From the NCBI GenBank assembly GCA_036897445.1, contig JAYMTL010000003.1, positions 87,001 through 151,000 of the forward strand: DNA of 64,000 bases. Reading direction: 5' to 3'. A program made the position numbers and the translations under genes. This stretch comes from Pelargonium tetragonum. Its lineage: Eukaryota > Streptophyta > Magnoliopsida > Geraniales > Geraniaceae. The first letter of the stretch is position 1. Each line of letters begins with the position of its first letter. A model generated the notes under the pieces. That model saw only the letters and a list, made by a program, of their open reading frames with translations, was not told the DNA's origin and did no database searches. Of the stretch, positions 38,156 to 49,090 are shown piece after piece.

Positions 38156-38450
38156 CAATTCTAACTACGAACTAAGGAATTTTTCTTGTAAAAAGGTTTA
38201 TTCAGTCTTTCTGCTTATATTTCGTACCCTGATTCGAGACTCTTTTGAGGCCTTTCCTATTTACTTTTATTACCTTCTACTTTCGTTATAAGACATAGCA
38301 GCAGGAAAAAGAATCTATCTTAGCCTTTGATTCTAGAGAAGCTAAAGAAAATAGGATCGCAGATTCCCAGCTTTAGCCTAAACTTCACTTCTATAGCTTT
38401 AAAGTTCTCTTTTGACTCCACTTTATTTACTGGAAACAAAGGAACACAGC

Positions 38451-38999
38451 GGCAACTCCCTTTATAGCTACAGAGTCCTTTCTAATAAATTCAGTAATAA
38501 GATACTATTTTACATCGAGAGTATTTACTTTCACAAGGAAAAAAATTCTATTTATTATAGAAGATCTTTCCCCAGTTAAGATCAACCGAATTCTTCAGGA
38601 TTAAGTTTCATTAAATTAAGAATAGGGGCAATCTTTGATTTTTAGTTGTAAATTAAGAGTCTTCCCGTTTGGCGAGTTCTTATTCAAAAATCTAATTTAG
38701 TTTGTTTTCTGCCTTTTAATTAAAAGAAAAGTTTGATTGGCGAGAGTTTAGCTGTAGCTATAAGTACAAAAAAGATGGGTCTAAGGAAAAGGTTCAGATC
38801 TACTTATTTTTACCTGCTTTGCTTAAGCTTAATCAAAACCGTAAAAACCGGATGAAAAACTCTGAGATTCCTGACCTAAAAGGGTATGAAAAGAATCACT
38901 TATATAAAGTCTAAAGTCATTTCCAGTGCTATCCAGGACAGGCTTCTCAATTAATATATTAGTGAAATCCCTCTGTTCCCTTTGTTACGGCTATAAGCT
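38451..38999. other. AT-rich spacer upstream of the tRNA-Met region
   Basis: Nothing recognisable. The start of a 69-codon frame (38926-39135) lies here, but its end overlaps a tRNA-like sequence, so it is not credible as a gene. Confidence 0.45.
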
Positions 39000-39004
39000 A
39001 ACCA

Positions 39005-39092
39005 CCCTGGTTAAGATTCTCCATTTGGTTATGTTAGAGTGCGGCTTGAATGCACGGATATCTTTAGGTTCAAATCCCATATCCCATAGAAG
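39005..39092 (+). pseudogene. tRNA-like sequence upstream of tRNA-Met
   Basis: GTGCG/TGCAC form a 5-bp anticodon-type stem (with one G-T pair) around a seven-base loop GCTTGAA, which would place UUG (Gln) in the anticodon. It is followed by a T-arm-like AGGTTCAAATCCC. Position 33 would be C instead of the near-universal U, the acceptor strands cannot be paired, and the D arm is unclear. It lies about 140 bases before a good tRNA gene on the same strand, so it may be a decayed neighbour. Confidence 0.3.
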
Positions 39093-39228
39093 TAAGCAGC
39101 TCCTTGAGGCAAGACTCGCCCATTATTGGAAGTAGGAAGCCTTTCAACATGAAAACCAATAAAGCTTTTAGATAGAAAGCGATGTTTTATTCACCAATCC
39201 CAAATATACTATATCGACTTATTTTGAA

Positions 39229-39301
39229 CGCGGAGTAGAGTAGATGGTAAACTCATGAGGCTCATGATCTCAAAACGCAGGTTCAAGTCCTGCCTCCGCT
39301 A
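39229..39301 (+). tRNA. tRNA-Met(CAU), initiator-like, organelle type
   Basis: A complete 73-base cloverleaf. The acceptor is CGCGGAG/CTCCGCT plus discriminator A, paired at positions 2-71 through 7-66. The D arm contains GATGGTAA. The anticodon stem TGAGG/TCTCA encloses loop CTCATGA with anticodon CAU. The T stem GCAGG/CCTGC encloses TTCAAGT. Position 1 is C and position 72 is T, so the first pair is a mismatch; an unpaired 1-72 is the hallmark of bacterial and organelle initiator tRNAs (usually C-A). The sequence resembles mitochondrial trnfM of plants, algae and protists. CCA is not encoded and must be added. A tRNA-Ile(CAU) is less likely given the 1-72 mismatch. Confidence 0.85.
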
Positions 39302-42300
39302 AAATGAATAGGAGCATATTTTTAACCTACATACTAGAGCTTTACAAATTACTAAACACGCGGGTCGAATCTTTAACTTCTAAACAAGTTTAACGGGTTA
39401 TACTAAGTATCGGATTCAATATAAATAGACGTATTTCGAAGAAGATTTTAGCAACTAACGGAATCCTATTTTAATGTTTTTTTGGTCTCCGGTTTAGTTT
39501 CACTGGAAATTCTAATTTGCAAACCACTCCTCGAAGGGTTTTATACTCGCAAGTAGATACCAGACTCGTGTGCAGAAGGAGACTATTCCTCTCAAATTAT
39601 CCTTTCGCGCTCTTTAATTGCCTAGCACCTACGCCCTTTTTAATATTTTATCTCGATAAAGTACAAGGTAATCTTCCTTAGGTAACAATAACGCTTTCCT
39701 AAAAATTCTTAGCTTTCCTGTTTGTCTCAACTTTCAACAAGAATTAATTACATTACCTTGCTGGTAAATTTCTAAAAGACCCCTTTTTAACTATCGGTGT
39801 CTAACTCTTATTTTAAGCCTATACCTAGGGAATGCTAGTACTAAAACAGAGTAGAAAAACGGGGCTTAACAGGCGCGAAAAGGCTCTTAGGGAATCAGAG
39901 GATACAGTTATCAACCCCCACTTTACTAAATTCCTTTTACTTGCTAAATACTAAGCTAAGCTTATTTAATGAAGAAAAATTAACCTTTATACAAATTTGT
40001 ACTACCCGGGTTCGCAGTCTAGTAAGGAAAAAACCTTTATTACAAAGATTTTTATATATAATATAAAAAGCTAATTGCCAAAACGGGATCTAATTAACAA
40101 TACAAAGGAACCACGCTCAGAAGAATTTTACCTAATACCCATAAATCAAACCAAGTTCCTTAAAATATAAGTAGAAACTTTTAACACCTGGGCTCCAAAT
40201 CGATGCTATTGCTCGGGCCCCTTAATAATTTATATTGAACCACAGGATTTTCACGCGGGAAAGTTTTGTATTTCTAACAAGTACTTTGTAAAGAAAGCCC
40301 CCTCCTATGGTCCTATGGAAAACCTTTACTTATATTATTTCTAAAGGAGCCTCCCAAGAAACCCACGGGGTGAAAAGCGAATCCGGTTAACCCTAGGGAG
40401 GGGTTATACCTCGTCGAATTCAAATTTTTAGGATTTCTCTTTAATCAAGTCTACGCAAATAGCAAAGGGCTCCTTATTTTGAAAATTCCGAAAAGGGTAC
40501 CCGCCGAAAGAGGCAAAGAGGCAAGTCAAAACATTGTGCAGTGCAATTTAGTTAAATAACTGAATTTACCTCAGGATACCTAGGTGTAGATATTCCGCGA
40601 GTCCCTTTATATTCTTTACTAAAAACCTTTTATACAAATTATACAAAAGTAATAGTAGTCACGGGTGTCCTTATAAAATTTGAAAAAGAGGTAATGCTTC
40701 ATTTTTCGTTTTTGTCAATTTAAACCAGATTTTTTATAGATGTCTTAGAAGTTCTAGTCATTTTATATCCTTTTTTGTTGCTTTTTATATGTTATTTTCG
40801 TTCTATTTTCAAGCATTTCGCTTTCGGGATAAACCTCTAAGGGTCTAATTTTTGTAAAACCCTTACCTATAAGCCTATAAAGATATGCTTCTGTGACCCT
40901 TACTAAAGAAACTTTTTTCTCTTGTAACACTAGAGATCCCCTATTCCCTGTTGCTTATAGCTCTTTTCCTGTCTATTTTATAGTGCTCTATGTATTTCAT
41001 TTTAAAGTTAAGAAGTAGTTAGGGCCCTTTACTATCTATGAGTCCCTATACTATATTTCAAGGCCTTTATACCAAATGCGAGAATGAATATTCATAGGAT
41101 AGAACTAAAAATCACTCTTTCGCTTTTAATGCCCAGTCAAATAAAAACATATGGAATCCGGTTAGAAAGATAAGGGATACCCAGTATAAGTGCTTTTGTT
41201 TGGTAAGTTTATGAATGTCTGGATAGTATAATAGTTGGAGTACGCATAGGGAAGTCAAAGTTTTTGCAAGGGATTCTCTTCAAAAGACAAGCTTAGCTAT
41301 TTCCTCCGAGTACTCTTGTCTAACGGGATCCGCATCCCTAAGTAAATTGGGAAACCTAAAGGATAAACTATCTATCAGCATGCAGTTCTTATATGTTATC
41401 GTTTAAACCGGTCTGAAAAAACCAGGAAGGAGGGGTCCTCGTATAATCAAAATATGCATTACAAACTTAACCTCTTAAATTACAAGGACTTGTTTGTGAA
41501 AAAAAGACCTCCAAAAAAAGGAAAAAGTACTAGCCCTCAGTCTCTTTTCTACGTTCGGCATTTCGAAACTTTTAACATAAGATCTACCCGGAAGCCGGAA
41601 GTTTCCTAAAAATTCTTAGCAGGCGGAAGCTCTTTATTTAAAGATGTGCTCTAACCCAGAGGAGGGTCATTTTTAAGAGAAGTAGGATCCCTTAATTGCA
41701 GAACATTTGCTAAGTTAGAGACAAAGGATAGAAAATTAAGAGCAGGTTGTGAAAAATCTCCTTTATGCTAGCTGTTATCAGGCAGTTCCACTGTGAACTT
41801 TCAGAAGCAGCAATCGAATATAAAAGATTGATTATATTATAAGCCCCTGCTCGAGTATAATTAAGTAATCAAAACAAAAATAGAATTTTATTGCCCTTAT
41901 CCACATCCACAAATCAAAGGACCCTTTATTTCGAGTAACCTTAGTACAGAGAGTTGTTTAAAGCAGTCTTATAAAAGGCAAACTTTATCTTTTCACAGAA
42001 AGCTCATATTATACCCCACCTATTTGCTCTCTAATTTTTTAATACGGAACCCTGCCTACATTTGCGCTTGAGTTTAGTTCTTAGGACGAGGAGTAACCGC
42101 CCTTTACAATAAGACGCAAAGCAAGGTTACTATAGAGGTAGGAATGGAATAGAGGTTCCTTAGCCTAGTAGTGAAATTGCATAATTTGACTCATAAATAA
42201 AAGGGGTAACCCTTACTTGGCTGCGTACACGATTTTTAATAGAATGCTTTTGTAACAGATAGAAATAATTAATTGAACAAAAGGTCCTTTGGACTTCCCT

Positions 42301-43603
42301 GTTAGGAAGTTATAGTCTCTAATACGTGGGAATCTCGTTAAGTATATTTTGAATTCGTAGACGGTCCCTAAAAAGTACCCCTTATAAAATAAAAAGGGAG
42401 TAAAACTTTAGCGGATCCATTTACAAGTTTAACTCTAATTATTTTAGTTAGCAAACTCTTGTTTTGAAGTAAGGAAGGAGTAATATAGCTACAGAAAGAT
42501 AAAAGTATAATATATTCGAAACTCTTGAGACCCTTTATAGACATAGACTGAGTTGGGATACGAGATAAAAATGAGAGTTTTCAAAGAAGACTCCGGCTGC
42601 TACGTAATCCGGCAAAACCTGTGAGCTTAGAAATCTTGCAAACTTCAAATAACTATAGTTTAGTCTTTCTAATACTCCTAGTGCCCCCTTTTTACAGACC
42701 TAAGGGATACTTATAGGAAAAGGTAACAGCATAACCTATACCTGAACAATTTACCGACATTCTGGAGCCCTTACATACATTGAGGGAGAACACTTGAATT
42801 AGAATTAAAGTTTCATAATCAGCAATCTTAGAATATCACAATTCAGAGCTCCATGTTGAGAGGTCTTAATTGTATAAAAAGCAGAGTAAAACAAAAACAA
42901 AAAAGGAAAAGTCCAAAAAGGGTTTAATTCACAACTAAAGAACTGCTGTGTTAAAAGGATTTCTAACGTTTACTAGTTCAAGTCGAATTCTCCTATGCCA
43001 TATAAGACAGGATACCTATTATATATCTTTACTATAGTATAGGAGTACCTCGTGTGTGCTTAGACTTAGAGTCGGTAGCTAACACTCTACATGTACTTTC
43101 ACCTCTTGCCAACCCTTTTGTTAAGCTTACTTTTTATCCTTGTCGTATAAAAACTTCCAGAGCAAAGGACCCTTCAAAATTTTTCATTTTCGTGACATCC
43201 ACCACTAATTTATAAATAAAGTTTCAGTCAACTAGGATCTTACCAGCCCCACCTTGCAAGGACATCCAGAAGCAAAACTCCTATCACCAAAGCATGTTGA
43301 AGTTAAACCTTTAGCCAGCAATATTTTATAAGAAGAAACCCCGGCTTGTTTTTGATCTAAATGCAGGATATTCTTTTTTAAGCGTCAACCTGTATCTTAT
43401 TGTGTTATAGATTTCCCAGGATTCCAGTATACTTTTATAATAAGGAGCAGTTCAAATTGATAAGATAGGAACCTGAATCTTCCTTGTAAAGCTATCCGAG
43501 GAGTTCGACTTTTAGTGAACGCTTAGTCTAGTAAGTGGAAGGGGATCTTTGGCTAGTGTGGTATAACATGATACGATAAGAATCCGGGAAATATATAATA
43601 TAT
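39302..43603. other. AT-rich block without a recognisable gene
   Basis: No frame reaches 60 codons in 4.3 kb. GC dyads include GGGTACCC (40495-40502) and AAGGGGTAACCCTT (42201-42214). No protein gene follows the tRNA-Met gene, and no processing hairpin could be recognised. Confidence 0.55.
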
Positions 43604-43690
43604 AGGAGTCGCCGGGATTCTAACCCGTGCTTTTCAAATGCAGTACATGTCGTGCTAGAAGCTAGTTGTTTTGTATCCCACTTTACGGGG
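43604..43690 (-). pseudogene. tRNA 3'-half-like sequence
   Basis: On the minus strand ACGGGTTAGAATCCCGG forms a four-GC-pair T stem around a seven-base loop (43617-43623), followed by CGACTCCT like an acceptor 3' strand. Upstream TGC...GCA could be part of an anticodon stem around a loop with TTTGAAA. The matching 5' acceptor strand (expected GGAGTCG) is absent and the spacing is too short, so this is at most a truncated tRNA. Confidence 0.3.
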
Positions 43691-46600
43691 CCCCGCTAGG
43701 ACAAGGCAATTCTGAAAGTTTTAATTTAAATACTATAAGAAAGGTCGCTGTTATAAACCTTGACTCTTAATTAAACTAGGTTAAGAGCTCTATATTTCAT
43801 GTCCTAAACTTTTAGTTCTTTTCGTGACTATGGACAAGGGCCTCTTTAAAACCTATAGCTAGGGTAAAAAGGGGTTCCTACACTTTTTAAAGATAGAGGT
43901 TTACAAAAGGTGTGACTTTAACTTTATTGACGGTTAAGCAAAAAGACTAGATTAGGATAAGGGTATATAACTTTGTTACTTGGTATAAAATTTCTTTGTA
44001 GATATTATCCTGCTTCCTTTATAATTTTTAGCTTGTCTTTTATTTAATACTATCGGAGCTCCCGTTCAAAAGTTTATTCTTACAAGACACCCTGCTCTTG
44101 CCCGTTGATTATAAACCCTGTTTTTAGGAGCTCACCTGGCATTTCTAAGTATTTCCAGGGAATGATGAATCCCTCCTTTATTAAAACTAGGGTAGGTTTA
44201 TGCACTTTTTTTTACTAGGATGCCGCCGAATAAGTTAACAAAAGAGTGATAATTACTATATTATGCTGAAGTAAAGTGCCTAAAGAACTTTTGTTATCTA
44301 TCTACCTATCACCAGTATCCAAAGCAGTTGAGAGCTTTGCTTGTAAGCGCGAAAACTAATATAGGAATTAATCCGGTGCTCCAAACCAAATAAGTATAAA
44401 ATGAAAAGTGCCTGAGTATCGGGTACTTCGTCTAACTCCCAGATACTCGTATCTTTCCGAAATCGCTTTTGTTAGAAGTGTAAAGCATCCCCGGCAAAAA
44501 TTCACATTTAAAGAGCCCCCCTCTATTAAATAAAGTATATACCTTATTACAAGTTCTATTTTTCTTTCTTGCTGAGGTTTTAGTGAATTTCGAACTCCTT
44601 ATAGAAGGCTGACTACTCCTCCTTAGTCTATACTATTTAGTACTTGAAAAACGAAATAAAGTTTGTGTCCTTATTCTTTTTACTACTTTTTAAACTCCGC
44701 ACCCTACTTGGATAGCGCGTATAGATACAACCCCGAAAGATCTCTACTATCACTATCTGCAGCAAATAATTTTAATTGTTTTAGTTAACTAGGAGAAGCC
44801 CAACTTTCATTTAATGTATAGCCGAAACCTTAATAAAAAGAACTTGCTGGATAATACACAAGTATCGTTTAATGGGGAGCTCCTTTACTTTAGTAAGGAA
44901 CGCAAAAAGGTAAAACTCGCTAGAAAAGCTCTATACAGTAAGTAAGACCTCTAAATGGAATATCCCGCACAAGGCACTCTCAGTCTTACATTCCTTAGCA
45001 GGAAAATCTCTGATATCATAGAAAACTCTCTAGGAATTTTATAATAGACCTCGACGTCAGTCGAGCAAAAAGATCCTTAAGAGCGCCCTTTTTATTCTAA
45101 TGCAAACTCCCTATTCTAAAATACAGTAAGAGATACAGAGCCTCTACCTAAAAAAGTGTTGCTAGGATTTCCCTCGTTATACATAGAAATTCTTTATTCC
45201 GAACTTTTTGATTAATTAAGAGATATCCGTTTTTTAAGACATTAGATAAGTCTCAGAGTTTCCGAAGCTTCCTTTTGTTTTGTATAGTTTAAAACTGAGA
45301 AGTCTATTCCTAATCCTAAGCTTATCAAGCTCCCGTTTATAAAAAAATATAAAAGAGGGGTTTCCTCAAATCAAGTAGTTAACTCAGGGTAGGTCTCGTC
45401 CAAATAAGGGCGTAGGCTCTATAAAATTTTTGGAGTTTTCTAAAGATCTCCTATTAGAATTATTCAGTCACAATAGGTTAGATACAGCAGTTTGCTATTA
45501 ACAGAGGGTTGTAATTTGTCACATTAGGCACGTGAGTCGTTGGAGTTGCCGACTTTATGCCCCCTTTTCACTTCCAAATTCAATTTTACGAGAAAGGTTT
45601 TGCTAGAATGAGGTTTTCCACACTATATGGATACTCTAAGATAAAGAAAAAGTAGTTAATAAAATCACAGGCACAGGAAACTATATACTACTTCGTCGTG
45701 TTACTCTTTTAGGGTTTTCAGTCAAGGAATCCTAAGTATTTAATTCTAAATTACCAATGTCATAACCTTTTTTGGTATAAACGATCTTCACACGCTTCTA
45801 GAGTATATTCTTTTTTGAAAGCCTGGGAAAATTTCCTTTTTTTAATTATGGAGCCTTGACAAGATGGAAATGGGTTGTTTTGTTTAAATATAAAGTTGCT
45901 GAATCCGCGAAGGGTATTCTTATAATATCGGGGGCTGCTTTACTAAAAGTTAAAGTTACACCGGGCAAATACTTATAATTGAGAGATCTGGGCTATAAAG
46001 AGTACACTTTGAGGATTCTCTTTACTGCTACAGGAGTGTGCAATTATAGTTATTGAAAGACTTTTAGTTCAGGTAACGAAGTTAATTAAGTTCCCTTCAC
46101 TAGGGTAACACATGAGTTATTGACTTGGTTCTTCCTTCTCTTTTATTAAGTGCAATTTTGAAGGGGGTTCCCTGTTTCGTCAGGGTAACTTTTTTCTCCC
46201 GGGGGCATAGCTACTTGAAATGGGAACTTATTTGCAATTTCACAACAGATTAAGAAAGTTTCCCTATTAAACTGGATTTATCCATTGAAACTCTTTTGTA
46301 ACAGTTAGTTTTCTCACTTTTACAAGCACTAAAGAAAAGTCTCGGGAATTAGAAAAATATTCATAAAAGGTACACCTAGCCTGAAAAAGGAGACCTATTT
46401 ACCGATAATTTAAAGTAAATACTTAGACTCAGCACTAGAAGGAGCACCTAATATTCTAAGGATTCCGGTTAAGCGGGCCCCTATTAGCATGTATTCCGTA
46501 GAAGGGCTTAACATTTCATTACCTCAAGATAATTCGAGCCAAGCGCGAGTCCATAAAGTGTTGAAAAGGAAAGTGAATTTACTCTATGACTCTATTATAG

Positions 46601-48030
46601 TTTCTTCTTCTACGGAATTTTATTAGATAAAGGTAAGCCCTGTTGTCTTAATTTTCCTGATGAGCATCCCAGAATCTGGATTTCAGTAAGCTATGAGACA
46701 GGTCCTGTGTTTCCTAATACCAATACGCATTTTTATAGGCAAGGGATTAAACCTGCATTGGGTAGTCGTCGGTAATATACAACTCCAGTCCTACTGGAAT
46801 TTTTAGGTTAGCTAGGTTCCTTTTAATATCACGAAACTTTTGACATTAGTAAAAATCCCTAAAATAAGAAGGTAAATCATACCTTAAAAGCATCCCTAAG
46901 CAAATTTTTAGTTAAATCCAACCCGTTATCCATCCCAAGCTCTACAGTACAGAATTCCTATAGAAGTATAAGTACACCTAAAATTTGAGAAAAAGGGACA
47001 CTACTAAGTTTATAAGTTTAGGAAAATATAGGTAGTTTTGTCTTGATACTCGCGTAATAGCCTATGCCTATAGTATATAGTACAGTAATCCTTATACGCT
47101 CCTGTTTATGAGATCGGTTTCCAAATGGCAAAGGCCCTTTAAGGACTCTTTTGAGGTTTTCTCATGTAGCACTTCCACAAGTCAAAGAAGAAAGTCCTCC
47201 TTTTTGTAAAGGTACTCAGAGGTTCTACTTAGTTTGAATAGAAAAAATAACAAAAGGATTCTAAGAGTTTTATACCATATACCGATTTTTAATTCACTAG
47301 TACACATTAATGAAAAAGTAAGGATGACTTTGATCCACTTGGGTCTTGTATTTCCATTACTCTAATACTATATTAATGAAGGAATAAGCGCAGTCCAGCC
47401 ATTTCACATTTCATAAGATTTTAATTTATAATGAAATTTAGTAGAATGGGGTCACTACAACGGAGTACTCAGCAGATGAAACGAGGAACCATCTTTTGAA
47501 AAAACTACTTATCTACCACTCACTTTTAAACTGGTGAGGTCCTTTATAAGGTATACCGAGCATTATTCCGGACTCTATATTATGATATCCCGTGCAGAGA
47601 GAAAAGAGAGACCTGTTGATTATGTAAAACCCTTTTATTTGTTTGTGGTTTGTGGATCCCATTATTCATTAGCCCTTACCTGTAAATTCAATTCAAAAGT
47701 TCCCCTTAGAGGGGAGTAAGCCCTTTTGACATAAAGTTCTCTTCCCTTTGTTTTTCATTATTTTAATTAGTATACAGCTTGATACCTTTTAACTAACAAA
47801 AACTCCCAGTAATATTAATTAACCCGTGACCTATTCAACAATATAAAAAAGATACCTTCCCCCTAGTCTACTTCTGTGTCTCTAGTCCCTTTATTTTATT
47901 CCATAATTAAGAGGAGTTCCTCAATTTCTTTAAAAAAGTATAAAAGCCTTTCTACATAGCCAAAATCACCATGATAGACGATGAGCATAAAATCGTGGAG
48001 AACCTAATTTTTAACAAGAGAATATACTTT
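43691..48030. other. AT-rich block without a recognisable gene
   Basis: No known gene. The frame 47534-47719 (+, 61 codons) has no motif. This block shows the GC-dyad spacing well: centres at about 46667, 46744, 46817, 46893, 46955, 46997 and 47088. Confidence 0.5.
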
Positions 48031-48119
48031 GGAGGAATGGCTGAGTGGTTTAAGGCATTGGGTTGCTAAATCAAGATACAAAATAGCTTTGCATCATGGG
48101 TTCGAATCCCGCTTCCTCA
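48031..48119 (+). tRNA. tRNA-Ser(GCU), organelle type with long variable arm
   Basis: A complete class II tRNA. Acceptor GGAGGAA pairs with TTCCTCA at six of seven positions (1-72 is G-A). The D arm is GGCTGAGTGGTTTAAGGC. The anticodon stem TTGGG/ATCAA encloses TTGCTAA with anticodon GCU. The long variable arm GATACAAA/TTTGCATC pairs at seven of eight positions around a short loop. The T arm ATGGG/CCCGC encloses TTCGAAT. It closely resembles mitochondrial trnS-GCU of land plants (GGAGGTATGGCTGAGTGG... from memory). It lies on the same strand as the tRNA-Met gene, 8.7 kb away. No encoded CCA. The mismatches are compatible with function or editing, or with early decay. Confidence 0.9.
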
Positions 48120-48143
48120 TTATAACGGTATTAATACACTTGT

Positions 48144-48344
48144 TTGAGGAACAAACTACTAAAATTCCTGCTCAGTTTTGGATATACTAAGCTCTTTTTG
48201 CTTATACAACCCTATTGTACCCCACCCTTGCCCCATAAATTAGCTACAAAAAGGGTCTATAGCGAGTATTGGTATTTGTGTAATAATTTCCCTCCCTTTA
48301 AAAATGAAAATGAATTAAAGAGGTATTATAATCCCAGTACTTGA
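48144..48344 (+). other. 66-codon frame directly downstream of tRNA-Ser, doubtful
   Basis: It starts at a TTG 25 bases after the tRNA and ends at a stop at 48344. No motif, signal or membrane segment is recognised, and the length is within chance expectation. It is noted only for its position after the tRNA. Confidence 0.08.
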
Positions 48345-48419
48345 CTAAGCTGACCCCAAAAATTCAAGTATATACTAATTAAAATATAACAAGAATACCG
48401 CTTTAGAGCGAAGACTGCA

Positions 48420-49090
48420 ATTGTGCCGATCCACTGTATTCTTATGGATGCTCTTGATCTTACTCCGTATCTCTATCCTACTCATAGCTATAGCTGTCTT
48501 GGTTGTACTCCTCTTCTAACTTGTAATTTCATTTACTGGAATTTTCTTAGCTTTTCATTATTGAAACTCCTTAAATACCCTTAAATGGAATGTACAAATA
48601 CAGTAAAAAGAAGTTCTCATTCCCGTAAAATCTCTAATCGACCTACTCCTTCCAAAAGTTTCTTAAATCCTACAACTACCTGAGCAGCTATACTTGTCAT
48701 TATAACTGTAGTTTTAGTCTTACGGGGATTCCTAGGAGCTATATAGTCTTAAAAGTCTTTTTATTCCTTGCGGTATGGGTCTTTTCCGGTTACCTATGTA
48801 GCCATTGTCTTATACTTCTATACGATGAGTACCCTATCAATCTTCTTATATTGTATTATTAATTCCTATGTAATATCATAGTTTTTTGTAATATTTATGG
48901 AGAGCCCTCTTTTATTATGTAGCAGAGAGATTAGAAACCCTAGAAGTACGTGGATCCTCTTAAAAGCGTAGACAGGAAGGTTATAGTATCTTAATTTATA
49001 ATCGGAATACCTTATTAAAACCTATCCCAATCTTATTAGCTACACCCGCTTCCCTCTTACGAGCCCTACTCTTCTTGGGGTCCGCTTGAT
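48420..49090 (-). repeat. Dispersed strand-biased repeat, copy 7 (longest)
   Basis: A long T/C-rich + strand stretch. Its reverse complement has the AT-rich lead (AATAATACAATATAAG, about 48845-48862) and A-rich, Lys/Thr-coding sequence with AAGACTAAAACTACAG and ACCAAGACAGCTATAGCTAT strings. A TTACGAGCCCT variant of the anchor is at about 49057. Short open stretches of protein-like composition occur but are broken. It may be two adjacent copies. Confidence 0.4.

Larger units (their letters stand above)
36690..38450. other. Compositional island richer in TpG and CpA
   Basis: From about 36.7 to 38.4 kb the texture differs from its flanks, with many TTG, CTG, GCA and ACA strings. In the 60 bases from 37441 I count CpA+TpG 11 and ApC+GpT 8. 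In the 60 bases from 33001 the counts are 2 and 6. The island contains the coding-like stretch at 37331-37570 and half of a 24-base identical repeat. It may be a younger insertion or one spared by the mutational process affecting the rest. Confidence 0.45.

Noticed and set aside
47534-47719. 61-codon + strand frame before the tRNA-Ser gene
   Set aside because: No motif, and length within chance expectation.
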